A stretch of 64,000 nt of DNA, from assembly GCA_964568855.1 (NCBI GenBank), contig CAZMSD010000015.1, positions 16,728 to 80,727 of the forward strand, given 5' to 3'. Positions within the stretch are counted from its first letter, which is position 1; each line of letters starts with the position of its first letter. The DNA comes from CAZMSD01 sp964568855 (GTDB lineage: Bacteria > CAIWAD01). A model generated the notes under the pieces. It saw only the letters and a program-made list of their open reading frames with translations. It searched no databases and was not told where the DNA came from. This document shows positions 62,351 to 64,000 of this stretch, piece after piece. The translations under genes were made by a program, and so were the position numbers.

Positions 62351-63901
62351 TTCATCACTCAGCACACGTCTCACGCTGTCGATCAGCGTACCGTCGCGGT
62401 ACTCGATCACGGCCACCACTTCCTCACCGTTCTTCGCGCGGGTCATGTGACCTTCGGTGAGTTCCAGCGCCTTGCGATGCAGGGCCTCGATGCTGTAAAT
62501 GGGCAGGTCGCTGTCCTTCAGACGGTCCAGCAGGTCCTGCCGGCGGGGATTGATCGCCATGCCGTGATCCGTCACCAGCACGTCGATGGTCTCTCCCGGG
62601 GCGGTCACCGTGTGCACTCGCGGCACCACCACGGGGTGGATCTTGCGAGCCAGGGGCGCAGTGATAATGGTCATCCAGGCGTCGGCCGCGTCCGTGAATC
62701 CGCCGATGCCGTGCAGCAGCCAGCCGTCGCTGTGAGTGTTCACGTTGACGTTGAAATCGAAATCGATCTCGGTGGCGCCCAGCACGCCGGCCTTGACGCG
62801 CGGCGCGAAACAGCCCTTGCTGTGGTAGTTGTAGGACACGAAGGGATTGGTGTTGATGTGCCGCGGATCCTCGCGCAGGCTCGCCACCCCGGCCAGGTCG
62901 AAACTCTGTCCGTCAAGGATGTACTTGGTCAGTCCTTCCTTGAGCAGCTGCACCAGCAGCTCGGTCGATCCGCCGCGGGCGAAGTCGGCGACGATGCCTT
63001 TTTCGCGCAGGAAGTTGCCCATGTACTCGACGAACTTCAGGCTCATGCCCCCCGCGCCGGCCTGGAAGCTGAACTCGGGCTCATCCATAATGCCGCTGTC
63101 CTTGACGACACGGGCGGCCAGCTCGGCGATCTTCACCCGGTTGGGATCGGTGGCCACCCGGGTGGTGCCGCTGACGATCTTCTCCGGATCGCCGATGGCA
63201 TCCACCTGCACCACGCGGTCCACGTTGCCGCCTTCGATCATCCAGGGGAAGCAGGGAAAGGGAACCAGGTTGTCGGTCACCACCGTGACCCAGTCCGCGT
63301 AGAGGCTGTCCGCCAGTGCGAATCCCAGGGGCCCGCAGGCGCTGCGACCGCGATCTCCCGTGGCGTTGCCGTGGCAATCCGCGGTGGGAGCCGATATGAA
63401 AGCCGCGTCGATGCGCAGGTCGCCGTCCTGGATCGCCCGGTAGCGCCCGCCGTGGCTGCGCAGAATCGCGGTCTTGCTGAATCCGCCTACCGAGCAGAGA
63501 CGCCCCACCGGACCGTTCATGGACCCTTCCACGTGACTCACCACCCCGCTGCGGATGTGCTCGCAGAGCGGCTCATGGCATGGAAAAAGCGCCGAGGGCG
63601 CCACCACGATGTCGCGCAGTCCGCGGCGGGCGATGCTGTCCAGGACCCGGTTGAGAATGAAATCGCCGTTGCGCAGGTGATGATGAAATGAGACCACGCT
63701 GCCGTTCTGCAACCCGGCCGCTTCCACAGCCTCTTCAAGGTCTTGCAGCAACTTGTTTTCATAGTCCGCGCCGTACTTGACGGGCGGACCGATCTTCAGA
63801 CCCGTGGGCGGGGTGAGCCCCACTCCGGCAAAGGCATTTGCCGGCCTGCCGTTCACTTCAACCGGCACCTTTCTGCCCAGTCTGTTTTCAACCAGTTTCA
63901 T
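62348..63901 (-). CDS. citF: Citrate lyase alpha subunit (citrate:acetyl-ACP transferase)
   Basis: 517 aa, normal length. GRKVPVEVNGRPANAFAGVG, VSFHHHLRNGDFILNRVLDS, GRLCSVGGFSKTAILRSHGG, DCHGNATGDRGRSACGPLGF, MIEGGNVDRVVQVDAIGDP and AGAGGMSLKFVEYMGNFLRE follow CitF throughout. It exchanges the acetyl group of the acyl-carrier subunit for citrate, the first half of citrate cleavage to acetate and oxaloacetate. citE/citD would be expected upstream, to the right of the window edge. A GAAGGA ribosome site precedes the ATG at 63901. The window ends 99 bp later with nothing further called. Confidence 0.93.
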   Translation of the reverse strand: MKLVENRLGRKVPVEVNGRPANAFAGVGLTPPTGLKIGPPVKYGADYENKLLQDLEEAVEAAGLQNGSVVSFHHHLRNGDFILNRVLDSIARRGLRDIVVAPSALFPCHEPLCEHIRSGVVSHVEGSMNGPVGRLCSVGGFSKTAILRSHGGRYRAIQDGDLRIDAAFISAPTADCHGNATGDRGRSACGPLGFALADSLYADWVTVVTDNLVPFPCFPWMIEGGNVDRVVQVDAIGDPEKIVSGTTRVATDPNRVKIAELAARVVKDSGIMDEPEFSFQAGAGGMSLKFVEYMGNFLREKGIVADFARGGSTELLVQLLKEGLTKYILDGQSFDLAGVASLREDPRHINTNPFVSYNYHSKGCFAPRVKAGVLGATEIDFDFNVNVNTHSDGWLLHGIGGFTDAADAWMTIITAPLARKIHPVVVPRVHTVTAPGETIDVLVTDHGMAINPRRQDLLDRLKDSDLPIYSIEALHRKALELTEGHMTRAKNGEEVVAVIEYRDGTLIDSVRRVLSDE

Positions 63902-64000
63902 TGGCCATTCCTTCGCTCTCTACTTCGGTTCACGAACACGATTCAGCTAGACCTTATGGAGTGACCGGCCTCCAGTCCGTAAACTCGCGTGCTATCAGCC

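Noticed and set aside
62300..63691. Plus-strand open frame of 463 codons
   Set aside because: Antisense of citF, which is unambiguous; it also begins inside a terminator hairpin.
1..64000. CRISPR array or cas genes
   Set aside because: No regularly spaced repeats; the only long direct repeats are the 384-bp duplication and the 20-bp terminator repeat.

Overview
The window looks like one contig piece of a high-GC (roughly two-thirds GC), diderm (outer-membrane) bacterium. Six secreted proteins end in type IX secretion (T9SS)-style C-terminal domains: five carry the N(Y/W)PNPFNP type that precedes a FlgD-like Ig fold, and one carries the type B, gliding-associated form (TPNGDGFND). Lipoproteins, a SurA-like chaperone, a BamA-like barrel and several other predicted barrels fit an outer membrane. 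This combination suggests the FCB superphylum or one of its candidate phyla (Krumholzibacteriota, Eisenbacteria or Latescibacterota-like). That placement is an inference from protein style, not from a marker phylogeny.

Region 1 (1-20 kb, almost all minus strand) is a very tightly packed operon. From 14059 down to 341, ten genes follow each other with overlaps of 1-8 bp or a gap of 3 bp. In order they encode a lipoprotein, a giant type B cargo protein, a PorP/SprF-like barrel, ExbB, two ExbD proteins, a single-TM periplasmic protein, a TPR protein, a small secreted protein, and a secreted protein ending in an FGE-like fold. Directly upstream lie selB, a djlA-like co-chaperone gene and selA, so the organism makes or made selenoproteins. 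Upstream of those are a DUF6029-like barrel and a TlpA-like thioredoxin.

Region 2 (20.5-31 kb) is a set of secreted or lipid-anchored proteins: four FlgD/T9SS-tail proteins (one with a perfect internal 384-bp duplication), a TlpA lipoprotein, an unknown lipoprotein and a MarR regulator. They are separated by strong GC-rich hairpin terminators. Region 3 (31-33.5 kb) holds an AlaA-type aminotransferase and about 1 kb of lower-GC DNA without clear genes, containing a possible tiny selenoprotein ORF and a long hairpin. Region 4 (33.5-40 kb) carries DUF4175 and DUF4159 proteins, SurA and a SurA-like lipoprotein.

Region 5 (40-50 kb) is a surface polysaccharide locus: flippase, sulfotransferase, heparinase II/III-family protein, three glycosyltransferases and a Wzy/ligase-like polymerase. 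Region 6 (50-60 kb) holds ftsX/ftsE, a methyltransferase, pdxA, dusB, a patatin-BamA fusion, a lamin-tail-domain cargo protein and rpsD. Region 7 (60-64 kb) has a secreted HExxH protein and the citrate lyase alpha subunit gene.

Across most of the window the 7-mer GTGATAC (either strand) occurs about 37 times by eye, roughly ten times the composition expectation. It sits in all reading frames, in both orientations, inside and between genes. This is the most unusual global signal I found. No tRNA, rRNA, CRISPR array or intact insertion sequence was seen.
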